Positions 25,253 through 34,300 of a stretch of 64,000 bases of DNA are shown in pieces. Source of the DNA: Flavobacterium cheongpyeongense (GTDB lineage: Bacteria > Bacteroidota > Bacteroidia > Flavobacteriales > Flavobacteriaceae); the NCBI RefSeq assembly GCF_003202435.1, contig NZ_QJHK01000008.1, positions 115,805-179,804 on the forward strand, given 5' to 3'. The first letter of the stretch is position 1, and each line of letters starts with the position of its first letter. The notes beneath the pieces are model-generated. The model was not told the origin of the DNA. It saw only the letters and a program-made list of their open reading frames with translations, and ran no database searches. The translations under genes were made by a program, and so were the position numbers.

Positions 25253-25414
25253 ATGTTACGTTGGACAGTCATTTTTATTATTTTGGCTATAGTGGCCGGA
25301 ATATTTGGTTTTGGTGGTATTGCTGCCGGAGCTGCAAGTATCGCTAAAGTGTTATTTTTTATATTTATCGTATTGTTCCTGTTGTCTTTAATTAGCGGGA
25401 GAAGAAAAATTTAG
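25253..25414 (+). CDS. DUF1328 (YtjA-type) small membrane protein
   Basis: A 53-residue frame from ATG 25253 to TAG 25412. The sequence opens MLRWTVIFIILAIVAGIFG, followed by a glycine/alanine stretch (FGGIAAGAASIAKVLFF) and a second hydrophobic helix ending LISGRRKI. This is the DUF1328 pattern: two short transmembrane helices with a GGIAAGAA-type turn. Members are common among stress-induced small membrane proteins. No function is established. Confidence 0.9.
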   Translation: MLRWTVIFIILAIVAGIFGFGGIAAGAASIAKVLFFIFIVLFLLSLISGRRKI

Positions 25415-25429
25415 AAGAGTATTTCGAAA

Positions 25430-25561
25430 TAAAGCAAAAAGGACAAATGGTATATAGAATTAATTAAGCCCCAAGAAGACCTGGCCGAAGCAAGAACTGG
25501 TTTGGCAGAACGCCTTGAAAAAACGGATGATATTCCTGTTGTCAATAAAATTGGAGACTAA
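25430..25561 (+). pseudogene. Coding remnant without a start codon
   Basis: From a TAA near 25430 a frame runs through DKWYIELIKPQEDLAEARTG and LAERLEKTDDIPVVNKIGD to TAA 25559. The codon and base usage look protein-coding, more GC-rich than the surrounding spacer, but there is no ATG in the frame. It is probably the 3' end of a decayed gene. Family not recognised. Confidence 0.4.
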
Positions 25562-25576
25562 TTAATCGTATTAAAA

Positions 25577-25618
25577 AAGCACAAAAAAACTTTAGGTATC
25601 TAATGTTTCTTTGTGCTT
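25577..25618 (-). terminator. Terminator of the acidic-protein gene
   Basis: AAGCACAAA...AAAC pairs with GTTTCTTTGTGCTT; on the minus strand a T-run follows. It lies 29 bases past the 25647 stop. Confidence 0.75.
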
Positions 25619-25646
25619 CATGCCTTTAAAAACTAGAATTTAAAAG

Positions 25647-26168
25647 CTAGAATTTTCTGGGATCGTACGCAGGATAATTTTCTTTAGTGTCTTCTTCCGG
25701 GATATCATCCTCTATATATTTGTAATTTTCCTCTTCTTGTATTTTATCGTCATCCTGATCAATATCTTCTAAATCTTCTTCGGTTTCATTAAAGTCATCA
25801 GAAGGATTATCAAATTCGTCATTCACGATTTTTTCATCACCTTCAAGATCTATTTCCTGGTCTAAATCGTCGAGGTTATCATCTCCTTCAAGGTCTTTAT
25901 CAGTATGGAAATCATCATCAAGGTCGTCTAAATCATCTTCGTCGTTTGTGATTTGATCTTCATCCGGGTTTGGCTTGTTTGGGTCGTGACCATTTCTTAC
26001 GGCAAATCCCTGTTCAGCAATTTCCCTGTTGCTTTGATTATAAGTTTCTTTGAACTCGTCGATGTCATACAATTTCTCATTCATAAATTCATTTTTATCT
26101 GAGTTTTTTTGATTTTCTGATTTTCTGTTTCCCTGAAAGACTTTGTTTTTTTGGTCTGTTGTGTCCAT
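25647..26168 (-). CDS. Highly acidic low-complexity protein
   Basis: A 173-residue protein in which the second half is mostly aspartate and glutamate (NDEDDLDDLDDDFHTDKDL and the repeated DLEGD...DDLD). The first 65 residues are polar and lysine/asparagine-rich. It has no signal peptide, membrane helix or catalytic motif and is expected to be intrinsically disordered. It could bind cations or basic proteins; this is only inference. Its neighbours are stress-related small genes and a frameshifted gene of similar charge, which suggests a common regulon. Family unnamed to me. Confidence 0.7.
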   Translation of the reverse strand: MDTTDQKNKVFQGNRKSENQKNSDKNEFMNEKLYDIDEFKETYNQSNREIAEQGFAVRNGHDPNKPNPDEDQITNDEDDLDDLDDDFHTDKDLEGDDNLDDLDQEIDLEGDEKIVNDEFDNPSDDFNETEEDLEDIDQDDDKIQEEENYKYIEDDIPEEDTKENYPAYDPRKF

Positions 26169-26231
26169 AATAGTGTTTTTTTAATGTTAGTATTTTAAAA
26201 TTAAGTAACGAAATATTGAGTTTTTTAATAG

Positions 26232-26560
26232 CTAGTCATTTCGTTGCTCTAGGTCATCATAATCTAAATTTTCATCGTTCTGAATGCCTTCTTCTTTCTT
26301 TTCTTTTGGTTGATGTTTGTAATAATTGTCGTCTTCCTGATGTTTTTTCACATATTCTTCTTCACTGATTGTTTGATCATCATTAGGAATATTTTCATTT
26401 CTAAGGATATTGTCCTTTTAAGAAGTTGATTAATTGCCTTTTCAATTACTATAGCAGCATCGGGATCCAGAAATCCGCCCTGAAAATTTTGCTGAAAGTA
26501 AAGCTGTGCGTTTTCGTGATCGTTGTATATAAATTTGTTATATGTGATATGAGTTTTCAT
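26232..26560 (-). pseudogene. Frameshifted small acidic-tail protein gene
   Basis: From the ATG at 26560 the frame encodes MKTHITYNKFIYNDHENAQL through IEKAINQLLK, then goes out of phase and stops at 26348. A -1 shift at the AAAA run (plus 26416-26419) restores a clearly coding frame: DNILRNENIPNDDQTISEEE, then VKKHQEDDNYYKHQ and ENLDYDDLEQRND to TAG 26232. Adding one A gives a 109-residue product with a continuous helical then acidic character. A single-base loss in a homopolymer, or a sequencing error, explains it. Function unknown. Confidence 0.7.
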
Positions 26561-26749
26561 GATATTTAGTTTACTTATTTGCTATTACAAATCTATTGCT
26601 GATTTAAAAGAAAGACCTTACAGAATTTATTCATCTGTTTTCATAATACACAGGTGTCCATTTTGAAACTTTGAACTTAAATAATATAAGCAACGGTGTT
26701 ACAAACAGTTTAATTTTGAGGATATTAATCATTTAAAAAAAACAAGTTT

Positions 26750-27313
26750 ATGAAAACGACTGATAAGAAAGAAACAGCTCCTAAACAAAGTGCAAAAACA
26801 ATAAAAGCAAAATCAAATGCAGCCTCCGGTTTAACAGAATTATTTGAGGACAGCCTTAAAGATATTTATTGGGCAGAGAAGGCTTTGATAAAAGCTCTTC
26901 CAACAATGGCTAAAAATGCAACATCTGCAGATTTGATAGAAACGCTAAATTCTCATTTGATCGAAACAGAGGAACATATTACCCGTCTTGAAAAAGTTTT
27001 TGAACTGATAGGCAAAAAAGCAACAGCTAAAAAATGTGATGCGATGGAAGGTTTGATCGAAGAAGGAAAAGGTATCCTTGAAGAAACAGAATTAGGCGTA
27101 GTACGTGATGCAGGAATTATTGCAGCAAGCCAAAAAATCGAACATTATGAAATTGCAACTTATGGAACTTTAAGACAATTTGCTGAAACCTTAGGATTTC
27201 TAGAAGCTGCTACATTATTAGAGCAAACTCTTGACGAAGAAAAAGGTGCAGACAAAAAACTTACAGAAGTTGCTGTAAATGCAGTAAATCTTGAAGCTGA
27301 GGAAGCAGATTAA
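26750..27313 (+). CDS. YciF/DUF892 ferritin-like protein
   Basis: A 187-residue protein. The first 25 residues are a lysine/alanine-rich basic tail (KKETAPKQSAKTIKAKSN). The rest is a four-helix ferritin-like domain of the DUF892 (YciF/YciE) family: LTELFEDSLKDIYWAEKALI as the signature, then HLIETEEHITRLEKVFE and IEHYEIATYGTLRQFAE, with the carboxylates and histidines expected for a di-metal site. Such proteins are induced by osmotic or oxidative stress in other bacteria. It is monocistronic with a strong terminator. Confidence 0.92.
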   Translation: MKTTDKKETAPKQSAKTIKAKSNAASGLTELFEDSLKDIYWAEKALIKALPTMAKNATSADLIETLNSHLIETEEHITRLEKVFELIGKKATAKKCDAMEGLIEEGKGILEETELGVVRDAGIIAASQKIEHYEIATYGTLRQFAETLGFLEAATLLEQTLDEEKGADKKLTEVAVNAVNLEAEEAD

Positions 27314-27323
27314 TATTCTTTAA

Positions 27324-27360
27324 ACTAAAAAAACGCAGTTTTATACTGTGTTTTTTTAGT
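27324..27360 (+). terminator. Terminator of the DUF892 gene
   Basis: ACTAAAAAAACGCAGT and ACTGTGTTTTTTTAGT pair around a 5-base loop with one G-T pair, 10 bases after the stop. Confidence 0.9.
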
Positions 27361-27954
27361 TTTTAAAACGTAGTGACATTATGCCAAAGTGACTACTAGA
27401 GGTGATATTAAAAGAAACAGTAGTATTGATATCTATAGATTAAAAAATCAAATAATTCTTGAGTGTAAAACTTTCGGGAAAATATTTTTTGATTTGTTTA
27501 GATGAATTTACGATAAAACATAAAATACTAATATTGGGTCATTACCGAATTAATTAAAGAAAGGAAACGATATTGCCGCTGGGTTTGATTTTTGCAAATG
27601 ATGAAAACAATTTTTATACCTGCTCAATATTAATTTTAAGAGGGCGATGTCAATCTTCATTTGGAATAAGGATATGATAAACAAAAATTAGAATCCGAAA
27701 AAAGATAAAAGAGTTCAGATAATTATAAACTTTTATAGTCCACAAAAATAACATTTAAAATCAGCCCAATGATTTAGACTGTTTTGCTGCTTTTTTTGAT
27801 ATTTATGAGTTTTTCATGTCAAATGCCATTTAGCAGATTGGATTTAATGAGATAAAAAAAATATTTATTGGGTCAAAACATTGATTTTGAATGTATTAAT
27901 TTTGTTTGGATAAAAGTTTGGAAAACTTTACGGAATCAAATAATCCAAATTATC
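27361..27954. other. Long AT-rich intergenic region with little coding signal
   Basis: Nearly 600 bases between the DUF892 terminator and the next start codon. All frames are broken by frequent stops. The only supported element is a TAATTTTG box at 27897. The stretch may hold decayed sequence; I see nothing else in it. Confidence 0.5.
27897..27904 (+). promoter_or_regulatory. -7 box for the small conserved gene at 27955
   Basis: TAATTTTG matches TAnnTTTG, 51 bases upstream of the ATG. It lies inside the longer in-frame extension from 27868, which supports the shorter start. Confidence 0.5.
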
Positions 27955-28296
27955 ATGAAAAACGAACTTTCAAAAAACGAATTAGAATACCTGAACGAAT
28001 ATCAAAAAAATGGATATTGCTGTAATTTTTTGTTTCAGGACGGATCACTTTTAGAAACAGAATCAAAATATTCCTATAAGCCTGACGAAATTTTTATTGT
28101 TGCCCATCATAGATATGAAGGAATGAGTAATCCTGATGATATGTCAATTTTATACATTATAGAAACGGCAGACAGTAAAAAAGGGACTTATTTGCTCGGC
28201 TATGGCCCATCTGCTGATTTAGAAGCGTCAGAATTTTTTAAGGATATACCAGAAAAAAACTTTACGAATAATGCCGACATCAATAAACTTACTTAA
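27955..28296 (+). CDS. Small conserved Flavobacteriaceae protein (often mislabelled phosphoribosylpyrophosphate synthetase)
   Basis: A 113-residue protein starting MKNELSKNELEYLNEYQKNG. The conserved middle has IVAHHRYEGMSNPDDMSILY and IIETADSKKGTYLLGYG, followed by LEASEFFKDIPEKNF. I recognise this as a short family that databases sometimes call phosphoribosylpyrophosphate synthetase, but it lacks any PRPP synthetase motif and is far too short. There is no signal or membrane helix. The chosen ATG leaves the promoter box upstream. Function unknown. Confidence 0.75.
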   Translation: MKNELSKNELEYLNEYQKNGYCCNFLFQDGSLLETESKYSYKPDEIFIVAHHRYEGMSNPDDMSILYIIETADSKKGTYLLGYGPSADLEASEFFKDIPEKNFTNNADINKLT

Positions 28297-28350
28297 GAGC
28301 TTAATTTAGATTTATGGTTATATAGGTTAGGGATTTTTTTATTTTGCTGA

Positions 28351-28394
28351 AAAAACAGCTGTTTTCAAACATTGAGTTTGAAGCAGCTGTTTTT
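28351..28394 (+). terminator. Long terminator hairpin
   Basis: AAAACAGCTGTTTTCAAAC and GTTTGAAGCAGCTGTTTT pair with one offset around a 5-base loop, followed by TTTGTTTTTTTT. It ends the small gene at 27955. Confidence 0.85.
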
Positions 28395-28572
28395 GTTTTT
28401 TTTAGGATTCATTTATCAACTATTAATTATGAAAGTCCTACAAAAAATTATATAACAAGAAACCTTCAGAGTATATCGAAATTTGAATTGTTCAAAAGAG
28501 AGAAATTATCCTGGTTTAAAGTTTAACATTTTGAACCCATTTAATTGCATAACCCTTTTTAAAAATGATCAG

Positions 28573-29397
28573 ATGAAAAAACTTTACATAAATACAGGAG
28601 GAATAAATTCTATTTTTAATGACCTGAAAGATAGTCTCAATGGGGTATTAACTTTAGAAAATAATCAATATAATATTCAGGTTAACTCTAAAAATGCAAA
28701 TGGGTTTGTTAGTGGGATTAGCCTTAGCAGGCAAATTTCCTATTTACAATTTGATATTGTCTTTAACGATGATATATTACTGAGTGTAGAATCTAATGCG
28801 TATTCACCTATTTTATTTGTCAATTGTTCCCAAGGTATTTTAAGTCATGGCTTTGGAATTAACGGAGACAGAAAAAAAATAAAGCCTAATCATACCGGAA
28901 TTATTAGAAATACATCAAATATTAATAATGTTTTTTATTTTGAAGGATATAAACGTGTTCAGTTTTCGGTTGTGAGCTGTCATACATCCAACGTCGAAAA
29001 CATAGATTTGTTTTCAGATCTCAACAAGGTTTTCTTTAATGCATCAGGACATTATTTCAATGTTGGACCAAAAAACTTTAAAATAACAAAAAAAATAAAT
29101 GAACTTAATACCATTCCGCAAAAAGGAATTGTAAAGAATTTACTGAGAAGCAGAATTTTGGAAAGCATTTTAGAAATTGAGCTTGACAAGCATACTTACG
29201 GATATGCGAAAGATATAAAGCCCATTATAACGCTGGCAAATAAACAAATAACGGAGCTTAAAAGAGTTTCTAATTTAAGCCTTTTAGAAGTTTTTTCAGG
29301 AGCAGGTCAAGTCAGCCGGAATTATTTTTCAAGAGTATTTAAAGAAAAATATCATCTTGCTTTCAGTAAAATATACAATCAAAAATTAGTGAGCTAA
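28573..29397 (+). CDS. AraC-like protein with a reduced DNA-binding domain
   Basis: A 274-residue product from the ATG at 28573 (MKKLYINTGGINSIFNDLKD). Residues 1-180 look like an AraC-type sensing region. The C-terminus carries one recognisable helix-turn-helix-like segment (FSGAGQVSRNYFSRVFKEKY) and ends soon after (SKIYNQKLVS), so the usual two-helix-turn-helix domain of about 100 residues is only partly recognisable. It may be a divergent regulator or one that has lost part of its DNA-binding domain. In-frame codons upstream of 28573 are probably not used. Confidence 0.6.
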   Translation: MKKLYINTGGINSIFNDLKDSLNGVLTLENNQYNIQVNSKNANGFVSGISLSRQISYLQFDIVFNDDILLSVESNAYSPILFVNCSQGILSHGFGINGDRKKIKPNHTGIIRNTSNINNVFYFEGYKRVQFSVVSCHTSNVENIDLFSDLNKVFFNASGHYFNVGPKNFKITKKINELNTIPQKGIVKNLLRSRILESILEIELDKHTYGYAKDIKPIITLANKQITELKRVSNLSLLEVFSGAGQVSRNYFSRVFKEKYHLAFSKIYNQKLVS

Positions 29398-29683
29398 CGG
29401 AGCTCTTTTGTTCTTTTTCATAATAAATGAAAAAATAAACCATAGCAGATTCAGGAATAGCGAAATCCTTTTGGTTATAATAGTGGGGAGGTCTTTTTTT
29501 AAATTCTGTAAACAATTCACATTGCAATTCTAAAAGCAAGCCGTGAAATTTGTTTTACTTTTTTGTACTGCATACTTTTACTATCTGCTGAATAACTGAA
29601 ATGCTAAGTCAAGTTTTTGTAAAACAGTTAATTATATTGGTAAGCCCCATAGTTTTCTAATTAACTCCCTATCAGCTCTCTGC
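29398..29683. other. Intergenic region after the AraC-like gene
   Basis: Directly after the stop GAGCT and AGCTC can form a small stem followed by TTTT, a weak terminator. No coding frame is convincing in the rest. Confidence 0.4.
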
Positions 29684-29840
29684 TTATTCTGCTGTTGACT
29701 CCAGTTTTAAAGGCTGTTTTTCATCAAAGTTTGCCACTTCTGCTATAATTTTCTTGATAATTTCAGCTTCAGGGTTCATTACATATTCGTGTTCCGGCAA
29801 GTTTTGTTTTTCTTCCGGAAATGTTTTTTTTATAATTCAT
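29684..29840 (-). pseudogene. Small gene or remnant frameshifted in an A-run
   Basis: On the minus strand the ATG at 29840 reads MNYKK and then a run of eight A residues (plus 29824-29831) throws the frame. With seven A it reads MNYKKTFPEEKQNLPEHEYV, then MNPEAEIIKKIIAEVANFDE and KQPLKLESTAE to TAA 29684, 51 residues. The MNYKKTFPE...MNP opening resembles the N-terminus of general-stress SDR proteins, but the SDR body is missing. Either a short gene with an indel or a relic. Confidence 0.5.
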
Positions 29841-29984
29841 TATTTTAGAATAGTGCACTACTAAAACAATTCAAGTCCTTAGCCATCATTGACTTAAAAG
29901 AATTTAAGATTGTCCCCAAAAAGGGTTGCAGATTATAAGAACGAAACATGGGAATTATGTAATTAATAGACTTGCAAATGAAAA

Positions 29985-30013
29985 TTGGGGTGGTTTTTTT
30001 TTAGATATATTTG
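29985..30013 (+). promoter_or_regulatory. Promoter of the hybrid-kinase/CheR/CheB operon
   Basis: TTG (29985-29987), 18-base spacer, TATATTTG (30006-30013): both elements of the Bacteroidota promoter with normal spacing. The predicted leader before ATG 30084 is about 60 bases. Confidence 0.7.
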
Positions 30014-30083
30014 AGATTCTATAAACTTTAATTTAAAGTAAATATTGAAAATGTACTCTAATTATAACGCATTAGCCAAATAA

Positions 30084-31304
30084 ATGATATTAATTGTAGA
30101 CGATATAAGAGCAAATATAATTGCCTTAAAAAAAACTTTAGAGCTACATAATATTGATGTAGATACTGCGGAATCAGGTGAAGAAGCATTAAAAAAAATA
30201 TTACAGATACATTATTGTCTTATCATTATGGATGTTCAGATGCCGGGTCTGGATGGTTTTGAGGTGGTAAAAATTCTTTCCGGAAATAAAAAAACAAAAG
30301 ACATACCGGTTATTTTTCTTTCAGCAAACATAGAGAAAAAATATATTTTTAAAGGATATGAAACCGGAGCTGTAGAATACATTACCAAGCCAGTTGATAC
30401 TGATTTGCTTATTTTAAAAGTTAAAACCTTCCTGAAGATTTATGAGCAGCAGAACCAATTAAAAGAAATGAAAGAACTGCTTTCAAAAGAGATTAAGGTA
30501 AGAAAAGAAGCACAGGACAACCTGGAGGTGAAAATTTCTGAAAGAACAAAAGAATTAGTCTTAAAAAATGAAGAACTGGAATTTAAAAACCATGAACTTC
30601 AGCAGTTTGCCTGGGCGGTTTCGCATGATTTGAATGAGCCGATCAGGAAGATTCAAATCTTCATTAAAATTATCAAAGATCTTTATCTGGCAAAAGATGA
30701 TAAAGCATTTGATTATGTGAACCGTACAATTAAATCGGCAGAAAGAATGCAGACTTTAATTACAGACTTGCTTGCCTATTCGAGGTTATCATCCAAAGTA
30801 CAGCCCGAAAAAACGGATTTAAATGAGGTCTTACAGGAAGTGCTTTCGGATTTTGATTATCTGATTGAACGTAAAAATGCTACAATAAAAAAAAACGTGC
30901 TTCCTACTATTGATAGTATTCCGAGTCAGTTACGTCAGGTTTTTCAAAATTTGATAGGAAACGCACTAAAGTTTTCAAACAGTAGAGAAAACCCTGTGAT
31001 AGAAATTACTTCAGAATTAATTGAAACAAAAGATTTTGACGCAATACCTTCCCCAAGCGGAAGGTATTGCCGTGTTATTGTAAAGGATAACGGAATTGGT
31101 TTTGATGAAATTTACCTGGACAGGATTTTTATCATTTTTCAGAGCCTTAACGATCGCCAAAGTTATGAAGGAACAGGGATTGGGCTCGCAATTGCAAAAA
31201 AAATAATTGAAAAGCATAATGGATTAATTACCGCTAAAAGTCAAGTAGGCCAAGGGGCAAGCTTTATTATGGTTTTACCTTTAGAATATCAGGAAATAAA
31301 ATAA
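30084..31304 (+). CDS. Response regulator-histidine kinase fusion (REC-HisKA-HATPase)
   Basis: A 406-residue cytoplasmic protein. An N-terminal receiver has phospho-acceptor Asp50 (CLIIMDVQMPG) and lysine in YITKPVD. A coiled coil follows (115-175), then a dimerisation/phospho-transfer domain with His181 (FAWAVSHDLNEPIRKI), and an ATPase domain (QNLIGNALKFSNS, VKDNGIGFDEIY, GTGIGLAIAKKII). The receiver-first order lets it be both target and donor of phosphate. It heads a five-gene operon with the hybrid kinase 5 bases downstream. No input domain besides the receiver. Confidence 0.93.
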   Translation: MILIVDDIRANIIALKKTLELHNIDVDTAESGEEALKKILQIHYCLIIMDVQMPGLDGFEVVKILSGNKKTKDIPVIFLSANIEKKYIFKGYETGAVEYITKPVDTDLLILKVKTFLKIYEQQNQLKEMKELLSKEIKVRKEAQDNLEVKISERTKELVLKNEELEFKNHELQQFAWAVSHDLNEPIRKIQIFIKIIKDLYLAKDDKAFDYVNRTIKSAERMQTLITDLLAYSRLSSKVQPEKTDLNEVLQEVLSDFDYLIERKNATIKKNVLPTIDSIPSQLRQVFQNLIGNALKFSNSRENPVIEITSELIETKDFDAIPSPSGRYCRVIVKDNGIGFDEIYLDRIFIIFQSLNDRQSYEGTGIGLAIAKKIIEKHNGLITAKSQVGQGASFIMVLPLEYQEIK

Positions 31305-31309
31305 ATTAT

Positions 31310-34300
31310 ATGAAACAAAATAACTTTAAAAGAAATTTATTAATCAGTTCATTGATTTCTTTATTGATATTAACGATAAGCTCAACAGCTTCATTTTTAA
31401 GTATAAAAAGCTTATTGAAAAGTAACTACTGGGTAAACCACACCCAGGAAGTAATTTATAACCTGAACGAAGGAATATTTGTTGTCACTGATGCCCAGAC
31501 CAGTATGCGTGGTTACTTAATAACCGGTAAAGAAGAATTTTTAAGCCAGTATAATGATGCAGAAAAAAAATCAGACAGTTTTTTTAATAGACTTGATCAA
31601 TTAACTGATGATAATCCATCGCAGCAAAAAAACCTTCAGGAAATAAGATATAATACCCATATTTTTTATAAATATCTGAATAATCAGGTAGTAAAAAAAA
31701 GAATAGGCAAGGACACTGTTTCTTTTGATCTGGACGAGGGAAAAAAGATGATGGATGAATTGAGAAGTTATTACAAACGTATAGAAAATTCAGAGCAGGT
31801 ACTTTTAAAAGAGCGAAATGAAAATTCGGAACGATATGGTAATTATAGTGTTATCTTAATTATAGCCGCTTTTATAATCGCTTTTATTATCACGATTGTG
31901 TTTTTGCTGCGTATTTTAAAGGATCACAATGAGCGGTCGTTTCTTCAGGAAGAATTAGAACGAAAAGACAAAGAAACAGCCGAAAGGATAAAAGCTATAA
32001 GTACTATTGCAAGTCATATTTCAAAAGGAAATTATGACATCAGGGTTGATGATACCAAATCGGATGCTTTAGGTAGTATGGGAGAATCATTAAATAGTAT
32101 GGGCGTTTCCTTACAAACCACTTTTGATTTATTGTCTCAAAAAGAATGGCTGCAAACCGGAATCGCAAAACTAAACAATGTAATGATAGGGGATAAAGAA
32201 CTCGAAAGATTGTCTAAAGATGTGATCGAGTTTTTATGCCAATACACTAAAAGTAGTGCAGGAGTGATATATGCTGTAGATGGTGATGAACTTTATGCAA
32301 TTTCGGGCTACAGTTACCTTCCTGATAAGAACAGGGAACATATAAAAACCGGACAGGGATTAATTGGGCAATGCGTGGTTTCAAGAAAAATTCTGGAACT
32401 AAAATCATTTTCAGAAAATGATGTACAGATTACGTATGCTTTGGGAGAAATAAAACCAAAACATATTATTGCAGTACCTTTAATTGATACTCAAGTAGAG
32501 GGAGCTTTTGAATTGGCAAGCGTAAAAGAATACACGGCAATCGATTTGGAATTTTTACAGGCGGTTTCAAATAATATTGCCATTGCCATAAAATCAACTC
32601 AAAACAGAAAACGTGTGTTGGAGCTTCTTGAAGAAACTCAGGCGCAATCAGAAGAGTTAAGAATTCAGCATACAGAAATGGAGGCAATGAATGCCGAACT
32701 GGAAACCCAAACCGAAAAATTACAGGCTTCTGAAGAAGAATTGAGGGTACAACAGGAAGAACTCGAACAAACCAATAAAGAATTGTCTGAGCGAAGTGTT
32801 TTATTACAAGAAAGAAACACTGAAATTCAAAAAAAATCAGAAGCACTGGAACTTACAACACGTTATAAATCGGAGTTTTTGGCAAATATGTCACATGAAT
32901 TGAGAACTCCTTTAAATTCTATTTTGTTATTAAGCCGTTTATTGTCCGAAAATAATAATAAAAGCATGAATTCTGAAGAAATCGAATTTGCAAAAGTTAT
33001 TCAGAGTTCAGGTAATAGTTTATTAGGACTGATTGACGAAATTCTGGATTTGTCCAAAATTGAAGCCGGTAAAATGGAACTTGAATTTTTAGATGTTACC
33101 ACAAAAGAAATAACAGACAATCTGTCTAATTTGTTTACGATTGTGGCAAAAGAAAAAAAAATTGATTTTGAAATTATTTCCAAAGACGCACCGGCAGTTA
33201 TTAAAACGGATAAAATGCGTCTGGAACAAATCCTTAAAAACCTGATTTCAAATGCCATAAAATTTACAGAAAAAGGATCTGTAAGTTTAGAAATAAAAGT
33301 AAATGATGACGATGATAAAATAATTTGTTTTATTGTAAAAGATACAGGAATCGGAATCCCGCTGGATAAACAGCCTTTAATTTTTGAGGCTTTTCAGCAG
33401 GCAGACGGCTCAACCAAAAGAAAATACGGCGGAACAGGTTTGGGATTATCCATTAGCAGGGAACTGGCAAAATTACTAAATGGAGAAATAATTTTGCATA
33501 GTAAAGAAAATGAGGGCAGCAGTTTTACTTTATGTCTGCCGGTTTTTGGTTCCTCGTTAAAAAAAAACACAGCTTTAAAGACTCCGCCTATCGAAATCGA
33601 TGAGCAGGAAGAAAAAAAACAGGAAACCCAAAATAAATATATCAGTATGGTAATTCCTGAGGAAGTAGCAGATGACAGAAACTCAATCACAGAAAATGAT
33701 AAAGTTATCCTGATTGTAGAAGATGATATTAATTTCGCAAAGTCATTGTTAACATTTAGCAGAAAAAAAGGATATAAAGCGGTAGTAGTAGTAAGAGGTG
33801 ATTATGCTTTAAATTTTGCTTTACTTTACAGGCCAATTGGCGTTTTGTTAGATATTGAGCTTCCCGTAAAAAGTGGATGGGAAATTCTGGAAGAACTTAA
33901 AAATAATTCAAAAACCAAGCACATTCCGGTACATGTTATGTCATCGCACAAACTCAAACAAGAGAGTTTATTAAAAGGAGCTGTTGACTTTCTGGATAAA
34001 CCGGTAGCTTTTGAAAAAATTCCCGATGTTTTTATCAGAATAGAACATATTATTAATAAAGAAGCCCAAAAGGTGCTGATTATTGAGGATAATCCTAAAC
34101 ACGCCAAAGCCCTGTCCTACTTTTTAGAAAGTTATAATATCAATTCTGAAATTAAAAGTGAAGTTTCTGAAGGATTAAAAGCGCTTAATAAAAGTGAAGT
34201 AGATTGTGTCATTTTGGATATGGGAATACCGGACAAACATGCTTACGAAATTTTAGATAATGTTAAAAAAAATCCAGGATTAGAAAACCTTCCTGTAATA

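Noticed and set aside
28344..28526. 60-residue plus-strand reading frame
   Set aside because: It starts within the arms of the terminator hairpin at 28351 and overlaps the leader of the AraC-like gene; no family resemblance.
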